Assembly (NCBI GenBank): GCA_021151535.1
Contig: JAGKXC010000092.1
Location: 1 to 7,283, forward strand
Length of the DNA: 7,283 bases
Direction: 5' to 3'
From: Sphingobacteriia bacterium
GTDB taxonomy: Bacteria > Bacteroidota > Bacteroidia > NS11-12g > UBA955
The notes beneath the pieces were generated by a model. That model saw nothing but the letters and a program-made list of their open reading frames with translations, was not told where the DNA came from and ran no database searches. This document shows, piece after piece, positions 1-6,813 of this stretch. Every line of letters begins with the position of its first letter. Within the stretch, counting starts at the first letter, position 1. The translations under genes and the position numbers were made by a program.

Positions 1-1134
1 GCAGAAAAACTGGGCTTCAAAAATGGCGCCGCCTTGTACCCAATGGTTACCATGAACGGTGAAGAATGTCACAACGAATGGGAAATCACCTTTGAGGAAA
101 TTCACCGCAACGGAGCCATCGCCTATGCCATTTGGAATTATATCCAACACACTGGCGATCAGCAATACTTGGCCGAAGGAGGATTTGAAGTACTGTTGGG
201 AATCTCGCGATTCTGGGCACAACGCGTGCATTGGAGCGAATACCGCAAACGCTATGAAATGCATGGCGTAACTGGTCCTAACGAATACGAAAACAACGTA
301 AACAACAACTGGTACACCAGTTATATCGCCAATTGGTGCATGCAGTACACTGCAACAGCCGCGCAATGGTTAAAAGAAAATGCAGCAGACAGCTTCAAGA
401 AAATTGTAGACAAAACCCGTTTCCACGAAACCGAAGAAATTGCACATTGGAATCACATTAACGAACATTTGTACTTGCCCTACAGCGAGGAATACAAAGT
501 ATTTGTTCAACACGATGGTTTCTTGGAAAAGGAACTCGTTCCCGTGCAAGATTTGCCAGTTTCAGAAAGGCCATTGAACCAGAAATGGAGTTGGGATAGA
601 ATTTTAAGAAGCGTGTACATCAAACAAGCCGATGTATTGCAAGGATTGTACTTCTTTGAAGACAATTTCGATGCAGATTGTCACGCCCGAAACTTCAAAT
701 TCTACGAACAATTTACCGTGCATGAAAGTTCATTGAGTCCTTGTGTTCACAGCATTTTGGCTGCTAAAATTGGCGAAACCAACAAGGCGTATGAAATGTA
801 TTTGAGAACTGCGCGTTTGGATCTCGACAACTACAACAACGATACGGAAGATGGCCTGCATATTACTTCAATGGCAGGAAGTTATTTGAGTATTGTTCAG
901 GGTTTTGGAGGTTTGCGAATCAAAAATCAGCAATTGCATTTACAGCCGTTCTGCCCTCCACAATGGGAAGGTTACAGTTTTCAAATTTTACTCAACAACG
1001 AACCGGTAAAAATTGAGGTAAACAAAAGCAGCACCCAAATTACCAACTTAGGTTCTGCGCAAATAGTTGTGAAATTTGGACCCAAAGACGAACCTATTTC
1101 GGTAGGCGAAACCCGAAGTTTTGCAAATTCATAA
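1..1134 (+). CDS. GH65 glycoside phosphorylase, probable maltose phosphorylase (5' end missing)
   Basis: The frame is open from base 1 and ends with TAA at 1132-1134, giving 377 visible residues; family members are about 750-780 residues, so roughly the C-terminal half is present. It is a cytoplasmic inverting phosphorylase: maltose + phosphate gives glucose + beta-glucose 1-phosphate. Visible family signatures are HNEWEITFEE (from visible residue 24), the loop that in lactobacillar maltose phosphorylases influences acceptor specificity; HGVTGPNEYENNV, whose Glu (visible residue 95, bases 283-285) matches the catalytic acid; KQADV (residues 208-212), matching the glucose-binding Lys-Gln pair; and HESSLSP (residues 241-247), matching the phosphate-binding segment. 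The last ~70 residues form the usual C-terminal beta-sandwich. A TTG at 34 is internal, since the conserved sequence continues upstream of it. Beta-phosphoglucomutase and an MFS sugar transporter are common neighbours in this family but lie outside the window. Kojibiose or trehalose phosphorylase is possible but less likely from the HNEWEITFEE loop. Confidence 0.93.
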   Translation, partial: AEKLGFKNGAALYPMVTMNGEECHNEWEITFEEIHRNGAIAYAIWNYIQHTGDQQYLAEGGFEVLLGISRFWAQRVHWSEYRKRYEMHGVTGPNEYENNVNNNWYTSYIANWCMQYTATAAQWLKENAADSFKKIVDKTRFHETEEIAHWNHINEHLYLPYSEEYKVFVQHDGFLEKELVPVQDLPVSERPLNQKWSWDRILRSVYIKQADVLQGLYFFEDNFDADCHARNFKFYEQFTVHESSLSPCVHSILAAKIGETNKAYEMYLRTARLDLDNYNNDTEDGLHITSMAGSYLSIVQGFGGLRIKNQQLHLQPFCPPQWEGYSFQILLNNEPVKIEVNKSSTQITNLGSAQIVVKFGPKDEPISVGETRSFANS

Positions 1135-1143
1135 AGATTCTAA

Positions 1144-1168
1144 ATTATCGGCAGCAACGGCTGATAAT
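1144..1168 (+). other. Hairpin in the 3' untranslated region of the GH65 gene
   Basis: ATTATCGGC (1144-1152) pairs with GCTGATAAT (1160-1168) over nine positions, including one G-T wobble, around a seven-base loop. It starts ten bases after the GH65 stop codon. No T-run follows, so it does not look like an intrinsic terminator by itself. It could protect the transcript's 3' end or act with the terminator about 50 bases downstream; that role is inference. Confidence 0.4.
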
Positions 1169-1214
1169 CAACCATTAAACACTTAAGTTATCTCATATCT
1201 CTAAGTTTATCTGG

Positions 1215-1247
1215 AAGGGCCGCAAGCGATTGCGGCTCTTTTCTTTT
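1215..1247 (+). terminator. Intrinsic terminator after the GH65 gene
   Basis: AAGGGCCGCAA (1215-1225) pairs with TTGCGGCTCTT (1230-1240) to give an 11-bp stem with one G-T wobble. The loop is GCGA, a GNRA-type tetraloop. The right arm runs into a T-rich tail (TCTTTTCTTTT) ending at about 1247. The GC-rich stem, small loop and T-run are the textbook arrangement for Rho-independent termination. It separates the GH65 transcript from the susC-susD unit, so the latter probably has its own promoter between here and 1353. Confidence 0.9.
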
Positions 1248-1271
1248 ACAAAGAAGTTTTCCAATTACTTG

Positions 1272-1298
1272 TTGTATAAAACACAATTTCTTAAATTG
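1272..1298 (+). promoter_or_regulatory. Weak candidate promoter for the susC-susD unit
   Basis: Bacteroidota housekeeping promoters follow a TTTG (-33) / TAnnTTTG (-7) pattern. The best match in the 106 bases between the terminator and susC is TTG at 1272-1274 (another TTG at 1269-1271), a 17-base spacer, then TAAATTG at 1292-1298, which is short of consensus by one T. A promoter is expected here because of the strong terminator upstream, but this exact placement is only a weak match. Confidence 0.3.
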
Positions 1299-1311
1299 CC
1301 GGTGAACTGAT

Positions 1312-1332
1312 GGATTTCATCGATAAAAATCC
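1312..1332 (+). other. Small inverted repeat in the susC leader
   Basis: GGATTT (1312-1317) is the reverse complement of AAATCC (1327-1332), with a nine-base spacer. It ends 21 bases before the susC ATG and would lie in the 5' untranslated region. A six-base AT-rich stem is weak, so it may be chance; a translational or operator role is possible but unsupported. Confidence 0.25.
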
Positions 1333-1353
1333 TTCAAATCAACACCTAATCGA

Positions 1354-4137
1354 ATGAGTAATTTAAAAAATTTATTGTTTGCTGTGGGTTGTTTTAGTGC
1401 CATTCCAGCAATGGCCCAAACCCAAAATAACGGTTCAAACAACACTACCACGGCTGATAGCTCGGTAGAAGCCATGGAACAAGTGGTTGTAATTGGTTAC
1501 AGTACTGCAAAAAAGAGAGATTTGACTGGGTCAACTGCCACTATCAAAGGTTCTGAATTGGTAAAGCAGCCTGTACTTACTGCATCGCAAGCTTTGCAAA
1601 GTAAAATGGCAGGTGTTCAAATTATCAACTCCGGTGCACCTGGTTCAGCTCCCAACGTGAGAATCAGGGGAACAGGATCTGTAATCGGTGGTGCAGAACC
1701 CTTGTATGTAGTTGATGGAATTATCACAGACGATATTAGAAACATCAACACGGCAGATATCCTTACCATCGACGTTTTAAAGGACGCCTCCTCTACCGCC
1801 ATTTATGGAGTTCGTGCCGCCAATGGCGTAATCCTTATTACCACAAAAGCCGGTAGCGTCGGCGCTCCAAAAGTGTCTTACGATGGATACGTTGGTGCAA
1901 AATCCTTGGTAAATAAAGTTACTATGGCAAAACCCGGAACCTTCGCCAAATATTCCAACGAAGCTGCGGGAACTTTTGCCATCAAAGCCGAAGATATTAC
2001 CGGTGCAACCGATTGGTATGATCAACTTACCCGCATCGGCAGCATGATGAACCAAAACTTCTCGATCTCCGGCGGAACACCACAAACCTCTTACCTTTTT
2101 TCAGTAAACTATTACAACGAAAATGGGATCCTACTCGACAACTCCTACGAAAGGGTTGCTATTCGTTCCAATAACGAATATCGCCTTGGTAAATTCGCCA
2201 AATTCGGCAATAACATCGGTATCACCCGTTGGAACTCTAACAACAAACCCTTCTCACTTTTCACCGATGCCTATAACGCAGCACCCATCTACAACGCCGT
2301 AAACCCCGATGGAACTTATGGATATACCACAAAAAGTGATGTAGGAAACCCTTATGCCAAATTGAAATTAACCGACGATAAAACATGGGGCAACCGCTTC
2401 ATGGGTAACGTTTTTGGAGAATTGAATTTGGCAAAAAACTTACGTTTCCGCAGTAGTTTTGGTTTGGATTACGATCAAAATCGCGGTGAAAATTACGTGC
2501 AGAAATACCGCGTTTCTCCTACCCAACATTACGATACAACTACCCTTACCCTCGCAAGTACAGAAAGATACCGCTGGATCTGGGACAACACACTTACCTA
2601 CACACCAAAATTGAAAAAAGGACATACCTTGCAAGTTTTAGCCGGTCACACCGCTGAAAGATATGATGGTTATGAGCAAAGTTTCAAAAAAGATGGTGTT
2701 CCATCGCCCCAACAATACCGCTACCTAAACACCGGTAGAGATGCAGTTTTGGGTACCATTAACTACCAAAGACCTATTGCCGATTACGGAAGAAGAGAAT
2801 CCTATTTGGCCCGTGCATCCTATTCTTTCAGAGGTAAATACTTGTTAAATGCTTCATTTAGAAGAGACGGATCTTCCAAATTCCCAGTTCAAAACAGATG
2901 GGGAAACTTCCCATCCGTGGGTTTGGGTTGGTTGTTGAGCAAAGAAGACTTCCTAAAAAACAGCAAAACTTTCAGCTACTTAAAAGTGAGAGGAAGCTGG
3001 GGTAAAGTTGGTAACGACCGTATCAACCCTTCTGAATTCGTAACTTTATTGAGCTCAGGCTTGAGCGCCGTATTCGGGAACACCGTTTATATGGGCTCTA
3101 CCATTGCCGAAATCAAAGATCCCAATTTGAAATGGGAAACTACCCAGGAAACCGATTTCGGTGTAGAATACGAAATCCTAAACAGCCATATTCGCGGCGA
3201 AATTGACTTTTACAACAAGCTTACAAAAGGCGCATTGTTCAACATTCCTTTGCCTGGCGGCTTGGGCGATAACAACAATTCCATGCTTACCAATGCTGCT
3301 GATATTCTAAACCGCGGTTTGGAATTTACCCTGCGTTACAACAAAAACAACAAAGGCAAATTCAACTACAGTGTTGGATTTAACGCAACATTCAACAGAA
3401 ACCGCGTTTTGGGATTGGGCAACGGTATGCCTACCAATTTCGGCAGCTTGCGCAACGGAGAATTCGCTACCCGCGTAGCTACCAACCAACCCATTGGCTC
3501 TTTCTGGGTTTATGAAACCGATGGCGTTTATCAAACACAAGCCGAAGTAGACGCGTCGCCACACTTGGTAGGCGCTCAACCTGGCGACTTGAAATTGAAA
3601 GACAACAATAAAGATGGCAAAATCAACGATTTAGACCGCATTTATGCCGGATCTTATCAACCCAAAATGTACATGGGTATTAATGGAAATTTCACCTATG
3701 GCAATTGGGATTTGGCTTTAGACATCTTAGGAAACTTTGGCAACAAAGTGTTTAACGGTAAAAAAACGGTTCGTTATGGTGGTAACTATAACATCGAAAA
3801 GGCGGTTTATGATGCAAGATGGACAAGCACCAATGCCACTAACGAAGCACCTAGGGCTTTTAACGGCGTTCCAAAACCAAGTGATTACTTTGTAGAAAGT
3901 GGTAGTTATGCGCGTTTGAACAACTTTACCTTGGGTTACAAACTCCCAGAAAAATGGGCGAAGAAATCCAAAATCCAAGGTTACCGTTTATACTTCACTG
4001 CGCAAAATGCTTTCACTTGGAAGAAATTCTCTGGATTCTCTGCCGAGTTACCAGGTTCACCAACAGAAGCAGGTATTGAATTGGATATCTATCCAACATC
4101 TGCTACTTATTTATTGGGTTTAAACATTCAGTTCTAA
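1354..4137 (+). CDS. SusC/RagA-type TonB-dependent outer-membrane glycan importer
   Basis: The 927-residue outer-membrane barrel imports oligosaccharides using TonB energy, with the SusD-like lipoprotein as its lid. It starts with a signal peptide (cleavage probably after AMA, residue 21). A TonB-box-like QVVVIGYS (43-50) follows, then the plug (about 52-167) with the family signatures VRIRG (102-106), PLYVVDG (116-122) and a VLKDASSTAIYG stretch (141-152). The rest is barrel, ending in a C-terminal Phe (LNIQF) as expected for outer-membrane insertion. DNNKDGKINDLD (750-761) is the calcium-loop-like motif common in this family. The N-terminal carboxypeptidase-like extension domain usual in SusC proteins (~1000+ residues) is absent: only about 20 residues separate the signal peptide from the TonB box. 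The start is firm, because an in-frame stop lies at 1324-1326. No Shine-Dalgarno is visible. It leads an operon with the SusD gene 28 bases downstream. Family assignment is very secure; the substrate is inferred from neighbours only. Confidence 0.97.
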   Translation: MSNLKNLLFAVGCFSAIPAMAQTQNNGSNNTTTADSSVEAMEQVVVIGYSTAKKRDLTGSTATIKGSELVKQPVLTASQALQSKMAGVQIINSGAPGSAPNVRIRGTGSVIGGAEPLYVVDGIITDDIRNINTADILTIDVLKDASSTAIYGVRAANGVILITTKAGSVGAPKVSYDGYVGAKSLVNKVTMAKPGTFAKYSNEAAGTFAIKAEDITGATDWYDQLTRIGSMMNQNFSISGGTPQTSYLFSVNYYNENGILLDNSYERVAIRSNNEYRLGKFAKFGNNIGITRWNSNNKPFSLFTDAYNAAPIYNAVNPDGTYGYTTKSDVGNPYAKLKLTDDKTWGNRFMGNVFGELNLAKNLRFRSSFGLDYDQNRGENYVQKYRVSPTQHYDTTTLTLASTERYRWIWDNTLTYTPKLKKGHTLQVLAGHTAERYDGYEQSFKKDGVPSPQQYRYLNTGRDAVLGTINYQRPIADYGRRESYLARASYSFRGKYLLNASFRRDGSSKFPVQNRWGNFPSVGLGWLLSKEDFLKNSKTFSYLKVRGSWGKVGNDRINPSEFVTLLSSGLSAVFGNTVYMGSTIAEIKDPNLKWETTQETDFGVEYEILNSHIRGEIDFYNKLTKGALFNIPLPGGLGDNNNSMLTNAADILNRGLEFTLRYNKNNKGKFNYSVGFNATFNRNRVLGLGNGMPTNFGSLRNGEFATRVATNQPIGSFWVYETDGVYQTQAEVDASPHLVGAQPGDLKLKDNNKDGKINDLDRIYAGSYQPKMYMGINGNFTYGNWDLALDILGNFGNKVFNGKKTVRYGGNYNIEKAVYDARWTSTNATNEAPRAFNGVPKPSDYFVESGSYARLNNFTLGYKLPEKWAKKSKIQGYRLYFTAQNAFTWKKFSGFSAELPGSPTEAGIELDIYPTSATYLLGLNIQF

Positions 4138-4165
4138 AGCAGTTACACGTTTAAATTTCAAAATC

Positions 4166-5668
4166 ATGACAAAAATTAATTTCAAAAACAGCTATATCAA
4201 AAACGCCAAAATGTATTCGGCCATCGCCCTATCCATTGGCGCATCAACCATCGCTTTCACCGGTTGTTCCAAAACTTTTTTGGAGGAGCCGCCAAGAGCG
4301 CAAACCCCAGATGATTATTTCAATAGCAACGCCAACGCAGCTGTGGAATTGGTAAATGCCATTTATTCCAAATTGTACGATTGGCAGCAGCACAGCTTCT
4401 CATGGATCGGTATGACATCCATTGCATCCGATGAGGGCGAAAAAGGCAGCGATCCGGGCGATACAGGAACCGATAAAGATCAGATGGAGAAATTGAGCTG
4501 GAGTTCTACTTCACTTAGTTTTTCTGAAGTTTGGGAATCAAATTTCGAAGGCATCGCCAGGGCAAATAAAGCCATCGATATTCTTCCTAATTTGAAAATG
4601 AACGACGCTTTAAGAACCCGTTTGATGGGCGAAGCGCGATTCTTGAGATCTTATTTCTACTGGAATTTGGTAAGAAGTTTTGGTGGCGTACCATTGATTC
4701 CAAAAGTACCAACAACCCAAGAGGAGATCGACGCATTAAACTACCGCGCAACAGCAGGTCAAGTGTATGATTTCATTGAGGCAGACTTGGAATTTGCAGC
4801 ATCTACCCTTCCTGGCACTTATGGTTTTGACGATCAAGGTAGAGTTACCAGCGGCGCTGCAAAAACTCTGTTGGCGAAAGTAGCTTTATACAGAAAGAAT
4901 TATACCAAAGCTGAAACTTTGGCCAAGGAAGTAATGGATAGCAAAATCTATAATTTGTATCCTGATTATGCCAAATTATTCAGAGAAGTTGGCGAATTCT
5001 GCGAAGAATCAATCTGGGAAGTGAATGCAAAAGGCAGTGCGCCAGCAAAAGGAATCGAAGGCTATTTCGTAGTTCAAGCACCAAGAGGTGTGGGCGGATT
5101 AGGCTGGGGTTTCAATGTGCCTACCCAAACATTAATGGACGCTTTTGAGCCGGGCGATGTAAGAAAAGCAGCCACCATTTTCAGTAGAGGCGAAACTTTA
5201 TGGGATGGTTATGTTTGTAATAATTTAGCACCTAACCCACGTTATAATTACAAGAGCTACGTGTCGAAAACAATGGAAAGCTGGGGCAAAGACGATTGGT
5301 TTGCAAACAAGAATTTGCGATTGTTGCGTTATGCAGATGTGTTGTTGATTTATGCTGAAGCAGCCAATGAAAACAATCATACCACTGAAGCGTTAGACGC
5401 ATTCAACGCAGTGAGAAACAGAGCGAGCTTAGCAGCTTTTTCTTCTACAGACCAAGCCAGCATTAGATCGGCCATTTGGAAAGAGCGCTTTGTGGAATTT
5501 GCAATGGAACATGATCGCGTATTTGATTTAAGACGAACCGGTCAGGCTGGAACTGTGATGAGAGCCCATGGTAAAACCTATTTGGATGGTGTGCATGATT
5601 TGTATCCAATCCCCCAACGTCAGATAGATTTAAGTGGTGGTAAAATGTCGCAAAACCCTGGATATTAA
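4166..5668 (+). CDS. SusD/RagB-type surface glycan-binding lipoprotein
   Basis: This 500-residue lipoprotein caps the SusC barrel and captures glycan at the cell surface. The signal peptide has a basic start (MTKINFKNSYIKNAK), a hydrophobic core and a lipobox FTGC with lipidated Cys34. A shorter start at Met16 would lose the positive charges, so the 4166 ATG is preferred. The sequence after the Cys (SKTFLEEPP) is SusD-like. Family landmarks are GEARFLRSYFYW (165-176) with FGGVPLIP (182-189), GWGFNVPTQ (323-331), LRYADVLLIYAEAANE (397-412), WKERFVEF (448-455) with RVFDLRRTG (461-469), and the closing YPIPQRQID plus NPGY. Length and ending are complete for the family, covering the helical TPR-like N-terminal part and the RagB/SusD domain. 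It lies 28 bases after susC, so the two are almost surely co-transcribed. I did not try to map individual sugar-binding aromatic residues, so specificity cannot be read from it. Confidence 0.97.
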   Translation: MTKINFKNSYIKNAKMYSAIALSIGASTIAFTGCSKTFLEEPPRAQTPDDYFNSNANAAVELVNAIYSKLYDWQQHSFSWIGMTSIASDEGEKGSDPGDTGTDKDQMEKLSWSSTSLSFSEVWESNFEGIARANKAIDILPNLKMNDALRTRLMGEARFLRSYFYWNLVRSFGGVPLIPKVPTTQEEIDALNYRATAGQVYDFIEADLEFAASTLPGTYGFDDQGRVTSGAAKTLLAKVALYRKNYTKAETLAKEVMDSKIYNLYPDYAKLFREVGEFCEESIWEVNAKGSAPAKGIEGYFVVQAPRGVGGLGWGFNVPTQTLMDAFEPGDVRKAATIFSRGETLWDGYVCNNLAPNPRYNYKSYVSKTMESWGKDDWFANKNLRLLRYADVLLIYAEAANENNHTTEALDAFNAVRNRASLAAFSSTDQASIRSAIWKERFVEFAMEHDRVFDLRRTGQAGTVMRAHGKTYLDGVHDLYPIPQRQIDLSGGKMSQNPGY

Positions 5669-5764
5669 TGAAAATTCATTTGAATATTGTATATTGCACA
5701 AGAACTGATTATTAATTACAGAATAAACATTCAACAACTTTAAAAAAACCTATTGAAAACCAAT

Positions 5765-6652
5765 ATGAAAAAAATCAAATTATTACCGATGGCAGTATTG
5801 ATGACCGGTATTGCCTTCACAATGTTCGCTTCTTCTTGCGGCGATGACAACACAGATGAGAACATCAACAACGGTGGCTATGCTACTTCAGACGAAGTTG
5901 CTGCTTCTAACTTGGTTGCTAAGTTCTCTTTTGAAAACGACGTAACAGACGCTAAAGGTAACATCCAAGGTGGTTCTGCTAACGGTACTAGCTTTGTTGC
6001 TGGTGCTAAAGGCCAAGCTTTATTGGGTGCTTCTTCTGGTTATGTATTGTATGACAACGTAGGATCTGCAATCACTGGTTTGCAATCTGTTACTATTTCT
6101 ACTTGGGTTAAGACTGCAAACCACACTGATGGTGCTGAGTCTTGGTTCCAATTGTTGAACGATTCTAACTGGATCGGTAACTTGTTCATCTTGCAAGAGT
6201 CTGGTAAAACTGGTAACGATTCAGTTCGTTTGAAGTTCACTGTAAACAACTGGAATGCTCCAGCTTGGAAAGAGCAGTGGATCGACCTTGGAGGCGATGC
6301 TAACAGAATGGTTATTGGTAACGATGCTTGGCACCACGTAGTTTGCTCTTATGATGCTGCTACTTCTAAGGCTGCTATGTATGTAGACGGTGTTAAAATG
6401 AACTTGCCTGCAAGTTTAACTGACCGTTATGGTGATGACCCAACTAAAGGTGGTGCTCCATTGGGTGCTTTGGCCTTCAAAAACGCTACCAAATTCGTTT
6501 TCGGTTGCTACAAGCAGAGCTTACCAGGTTCTACTCCTGATGCATGGATGAAGAACTACGATGGTGGTTTAGACGAATTCCGTATGTATAACAAAGCTTT
6601 GGCTGACGCTGACGTTAAAGCATTGTACGACTTAGAAAAAGCTGGTAAATAA
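5765..6652 (+). CDS. LamG/concanavalin A-like jelly-roll lipoprotein, putative surface glycan-binding protein
   Basis: The product has 295 residues from the ATG at 5765; a TTG four codons earlier (5753) is in frame but less likely. A basic n-region (MKKIK) and hydrophobic core lead to ASSC with lipidated Cys25. GDDNTDEN follows, an acidic stretch like the surface-export signals of Bacteroidota lipoproteins. Residues about 50-276 form one LamG/laminin-G-like domain: LVAKFSFENDVTD at 50-62, VTISTWVKT near 109-117, WHHVVCSYD near 189-197 with YVDGVKM from 206, and the closing GGLDEFRMYN near 267-276. These are signatures of concanavalin A-like folds that often bind carbohydrate. No catalytic residues are evident. 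It begins 96 bases after susD with no terminator between, so it is probably the third gene of that operon, in the usual SusE/SusF position. Ala codons are strikingly biased to GCT (27 of 35 by hand count). The fold is confident; glycan binding is inferred. Confidence 0.88.
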   Translation: MKKIKLLPMAVLMTGIAFTMFASSCGDDNTDENINNGGYATSDEVAASNLVAKFSFENDVTDAKGNIQGGSANGTSFVAGAKGQALLGASSGYVLYDNVGSAITGLQSVTISTWVKTANHTDGAESWFQLLNDSNWIGNLFILQESGKTGNDSVRLKFTVNNWNAPAWKEQWIDLGGDANRMVIGNDAWHHVVCSYDAATSKAAMYVDGVKMNLPASLTDRYGDDPTKGGAPLGALAFKNATKFVFGCYKQSLPGSTPDAWMKNYDGGLDEFRMYNKALADADVKALYDLEKAGK

Positions 6653-6678
6653 TTTATCGTTTTTGTTTCTAATCTCAA

Positions 6679-6708
6679 TAAGGGGCCATTCATTTGAGTG
6701 GCCCCTTA
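6679..6708 (+). terminator. Hairpin terminator closing the susC-susD-LamG unit
   Basis: TAAGGGGCCATTCA (6679-6692) pairs with TGAGTGGCCCCTTA (6695-6708), a 14-bp stem with one G-T wobble and a nominal two-base loop that would in practice open to about four bases. It begins 26 bases after the LamG stop codon. The following sequence (GTTTGAG) is only mildly T-rich, so release may be less efficient than at the upstream terminator, but the very stable GC core and position support the call. Confidence 0.78.
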
Positions 6709-6725
6709 GTTTGAGTAACCAACCC

Positions 6726-6754
6726 ATTGAAATTTTACATCTCTTAATTTCAAT
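6726..6754. promoter_or_regulatory. Perfect 9-bp inverted repeat, candidate operator
   Basis: ATTGAAATT (6726-6734) is the exact reverse complement of AATTTCAAT (6746-6754), with an 11-base spacer. The half-site centres are 20 bases apart, about two helical turns, a spacing that suits a dimeric DNA-binding protein. It lies after the terminator and about 60 bases before the next start codon, in the expected promoter region of the last gene. It is AT-rich, so chance or a weak RNA hairpin remain possible. Confidence 0.4.
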
Positions 6755-6793
6755 CCTTCAACGAATCTCTTCCTAAATCTCACAATTTTTCGC

Positions 6794-6809
6794 TATATTA
6801 TTATATTAT
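6794..6809 (+). repeat. Two tandem copies of TATATTAT just upstream of a start codon
   Basis: TATATTAT occurs twice head to tail with no gap, ending four bases before the ATG at 6814. It makes an AT-rich, unstructured leader, which suits translation initiation in Bacteroidota where Shine-Dalgarno sequences are rare. It may also include -7-like bases, but no paired -33 element is evident. Confidence 0.5.
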
Positions 6810-6813
6810 TCGC

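Noticed and set aside
59..271. A 70-codon open frame on the + strand within the GH65 gene.
   Set aside because: It is out of frame with strongly conserved GH65 sequence, has no recognisable domain, and is explained as a shadow of the real gene.
1384..1395. A Cys at residue 13 of the SusC signal peptide (AVGC) that resembles a lipobox.
   Set aside because: The hydrophobic stretch before it is too short, and a normal cleavage site (AMA before Gln) follows at residue 21, as expected for a barrel protein.
3601..3636. DNNKDGKINDLD in SusC as a fused dockerin or EF-hand domain.
   Set aside because: It is a single calcium-loop-like motif seen widely at this point in SusC proteins, not a separate domain.
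1617..3978. Several open frames of 61-102 codons on the - strand under susC.
   Set aside because: All lie opposite a well-conserved SusC reading frame, have no recognisable protein features and no leader of their own.
5671..5696. Short palindromic bits after susD (ATTCATTTGAAT and AATATTGTATATT) as a possible terminator.
   Set aside because: The stems are only five AT pairs with no T-run, far weaker than the two terminators elsewhere in the window, so the LamG gene is kept in the susCD operon.
5753..5764. TTG start four codons upstream for the LamG lipoprotein.
   Set aside because: The ATG at 5765 gives a standard MKKIK signal-peptide start; the TTG adds only four residues and no useful feature.
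6040..6249. A 69-codon open frame on the - strand under the LamG gene.
   Set aside because: It falls entirely inside the LamG domain coding region, and the strong codon bias of the + strand gene accounts for the lack of stops opposite.
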